A DNA stretch of 64,000 nucleotides from G963665595 sp963665595. GTDB lineage: Bacteria > Actinomycetota > Coriobacteriia > Coriobacteriales > CADBOM01. Each line of letters opens with the position of its first letter. Positions within the stretch are counted from its first letter, which is position 1. Made by a program: the position numbers and the translations under genes. The stretch spans positions 62,001 through 126,000 of the forward strand of contig CAXXJK010000009.1 of assembly GCA_963665595.2 (NCBI GenBank), read 5' to 3'. The notes beneath the pieces were generated by a model, which was given only the letters and a program-made list of their open reading frames with translations, was not told the DNA's origin and did not search any database. Shown here piece after piece: positions 62,414 to 64,000 of this stretch.

Positions 62414-63542
62414 GGATAACGACATATTGATCAACCGATTGGTTGTAAAAATAGGAACATCGACACTTACTCATACAGACGGGGGGCTCGACCGGGCGTT
62501 TCTTGCCGATCTGGCAGCTCAGGTTGCGCAGCTGCGTATGAGGGGAATAGAAATTACCATTGTGACCTCTGGTGCCATTGGCGCCGGGCTTGAGAAGTTG
62601 GGATATTCTACATCTGAGCGCCCAAACGACATGCCTACCCTTCAAGCGGCTGCTGCGCTCGGCCAGCTTGAGCTTGCACAGGCCTATGTTGAAGCGTTTG
62701 AGCCCTACGGGATTTCTGTTGCTCAGATATTACTCACTCGTGCGGATACAGCAAATAGGGATTCATATCTTCACGCGCGTCAAACCATCGAACGTCTGCT
62801 GGAGTTTGGCGCTATTCCTCTGGTGAATGAAAACGATACTGTTGCTGTTGAAGAGATCCGATTCGGGGACAATGATACGCTTGCTACTCTGGTCGCTACG
62901 TTGATCGACGCTGACCTTGTTGTTCTTCTTTCTGATATTGAGGGGCTCTATACCGCCGACCCACGAGTTGACGATGACGCATCGCTTCTTGCGGAGATCG
63001 ACACCTTTACCGAAGATCTGCGTGCAATTGCAGGTGATTCAAAAACCGTTCATGGGAGCGGTGGTATGCTCACTAAAATTGAAGCAGCACGAGTGCTGAT
63101 GGCGGCGGGAATTCCTCTGGTGATTTGCGAAGGACACCGGGAGAATGCATTGTATCAGGCAGCGTGTGGACATCAGGTCGGAACACGTTTTAAGAATGAG
63201 GATGCGCGGCATCGTCAGGCTCGTAAACTGTGGATTGCTATGGCGGCTGCGCCCGCAGGTGCGGTTGTCATTGATGATGGTGCCGTTAAGGCACTGCGCG
63301 AAAAAGGATCATCGTTGTTGCCTGTGGGTATTATTGATGTTGAGGGATCGTTTGAATCAGGGGTTCCCCTGAATATATTTGATCAGAATCACGCATTGAT
63401 CGGCCGTGGTCTGACGTGCTATTCACGCGATGAAATTGCTGTTACGAAAGGCCATCAAACGAGCCAGATATCCCAAAACAAATTGCTTGCGCACCTAGCC
63501 GATCGTGAGGTTATTCATCGCGACGAGATGATCATCTTTTAG
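62406..63542 (+). CDS. proB: Glutamate 5-kinase
   Basis: The first step of proline synthesis. 378 residues: an amino-acid kinase domain (VVKIGTSTLT; VTSGAIGAGLEKLG; NENDTVAVEE; FGDNDTLAT; GSGGMLTKIEAARV) and a C-terminal PUA domain starting near residue 285 (GAVVIDDGAVKALREKGSSLL). GTG 62406 is favoured by GAAGGAG nine bases upstream; ATG 62376 is an alternative further inside obgE. The overlap with obgE implies translational coupling. Confidence 0.94.
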   Translation: MIEDNDILINRLVVKIGTSTLTHTDGGLDRAFLADLAAQVAQLRMRGIEITIVTSGAIGAGLEKLGYSTSERPNDMPTLQAAAALGQLELAQAYVEAFEPYGISVAQILLTRADTANRDSYLHARQTIERLLEFGAIPLVNENDTVAVEEIRFGDNDTLATLVATLIDADLVVLLSDIEGLYTADPRVDDDASLLAEIDTFTEDLRAIAGDSKTVHGSGGMLTKIEAARVLMAAGIPLVICEGHRENALYQAACGHQVGTRFKNEDARHRQARKLWIAMAAAPAGAVVIDDGAVKALREKGSSLLPVGIIDVEGSFESGVPLNIFDQNHALIGRGLTCYSRDEIAVTKGHQTSQISQNKLLAHLADREVIHRDEMIIF

Positions 63543-63601
63543 TTTGAGTACCGCCGGATATCATGACGATGGATTGAGCTAGTTTGAAAGGAAGAAAACA
63601 G

Positions 63602-64000
63602 ATGGAAAAACCGTTAGATGACCTCAGCGCTTATAACTCTGAAATTGCACGAGATGGTTTTGAAGATACTTCTGTTGTCAGACTCGCTTGCCGCGCACGC
63701 ACGGCTGCTTACGCGCTTGCGGCAACCACCGCTGAGGCGCGCATACAAGCACTTCATGCGATGGCTCAATCGTTGCGTGCATCTGAATCCGAGATACTCG
63801 TGGCGAACCAAGAGGATTTAGCTGTTGCGACAAAGGGCGGCATGAATGAGTCCCTTAAGGATCGCCTGAGGCTTACGCCTGCGCGTATCGCTGATATTGC
63901 TGCGGCTCTTGACGATGTAGCTGATCTTCCCGAGGTGATTGATTCTGTACTAGAAGACCGTGTGCTCTATAATGGCATTGAGCTCAAGCAGATACGCGTG
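63602..64000 (+). CDS. proA: Gamma-glutamyl phosphate reductase (partial, 3' end outside window)
   Basis: 133 codons to the window edge. The second step of proline synthesis, NADPH-dependent. The N-terminal part matches ProA: ARTAAYALAATTAEARIQAL, then LVANQEDLAVATKGGM, RLRLTPARIADIA and the final GIELKQIRV. AAAGGAAG precedes ATG 63602. The catalytic cysteine is beyond the window. It lies 59 bases after proB. Confidence 0.93.
   Translation, partial: MEKPLDDLSAYNSEIARDGFEDTSVVRLACRARTAAYALAATTAEARIQALHAMAQSLRASESEILVANQEDLAVATKGGMNESLKDRLRLTPARIADIAAALDDVADLPEVIDSVLEDRVLYNGIELKQIRV

Noticed and set aside
1..64000. CRISPR arrays, insertion sequences, prophage genes, rRNA genes
   Set aside because: I saw no regularly spaced repeats, transposase or integrase motifs, phage structural genes, or 16S/23S conserved sequences.

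Overview
The window looks like a chromosomal segment of a moderate-GC actinomycete-related bacterium, most likely of class Coriobacteriia (the family-level guess of a Cryptobacterium/Eggerthellales-like organism is inference). Reasons: whiA is followed by gap-pgk-tpiA-gpmI-secG; there is a B12-type radical SAM/DUF2344 pair upstream of rplU-rpmA-obgE-proB-proA; a RodA/PBP2/MreCD cluster is present; and GTG/TTG starts are common. It is almost entirely housekeeping DNA. I see no insertion sequence, prophage, CRISPR array or rRNA operon.

Layout. 1-11.6 kb: end of whiA, then the lower-glycolysis genes (gap, pgk, tpiA, gpmI) and secG, interrupted between gap and pgk by an accessory block: a zinc-ribbon/TM2 membrane protein, a radical SAM enzyme with a TetR regulator, and a divergent EamA transporter/MocR regulator pair. 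11.6-12.9 kb: four tRNAs (Leu-GAG, Cys-GCA, Gly-GCC, Val-GAC) on both strands, with promoters, terminators and a probable structured RNA. 12.9-24.5 kb: terC, murJ, a lipid-kinase-like protein, rnd, a membrane zinc protease, xseA-xseB, a HIT protein, ackA convergent with pta (acetate/ATP production), and a glycosyltransferase. 24.6-30.7 kb: a complete ilvB-ilvN-ilvC-ilvD-ilvA operon on the minus strand, with a branched-chain leader peptide and attenuator in front. 30.8-33.4 kb: a small foreign-looking block with a WYL regulator. 33.5-39.1 kb: two RlmD/TrmA-type rRNA methyltransferases, two GNAT acetyltransferases, a ferredoxin, a Ppx-like phosphatase and tRNA-Arg. 39.2-41.7 kb: cyclophilin, a TPR membrane protein and ndk.

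41.7-51.9 kb carries a four-gene group-3b type [NiFe] hydrogenase (beta, gamma, delta, alpha) followed by mreB-mreC-mreD-PBP2-rodA. Hydrogenase alpha, mreB and the first half of mreC are broken by many single-base frameshifts in one continuous 2.9-kb stretch, while everything on either side is intact. Because the break pattern ignores gene boundaries and the protein sequence between shifts is well conserved, I think poor sequence quality is the likelier cause, with recent decay the alternative.

51.9-64 kb: an unknown protein, the radical SAM/DUF2344 pair, tyrS, a membrane protein, a NYN-LOTUS RNase-like protein convergent with a DUF234-type ATPase, then rplU-rpmA, obgE-proB and the start of proA at the window edge. 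The best new-looking signals are the ilv attenuator, the structured RNA at 11.9-12.06 kb, the frameshift island, and the NYN-LOTUS/ATPase neighbourhood.
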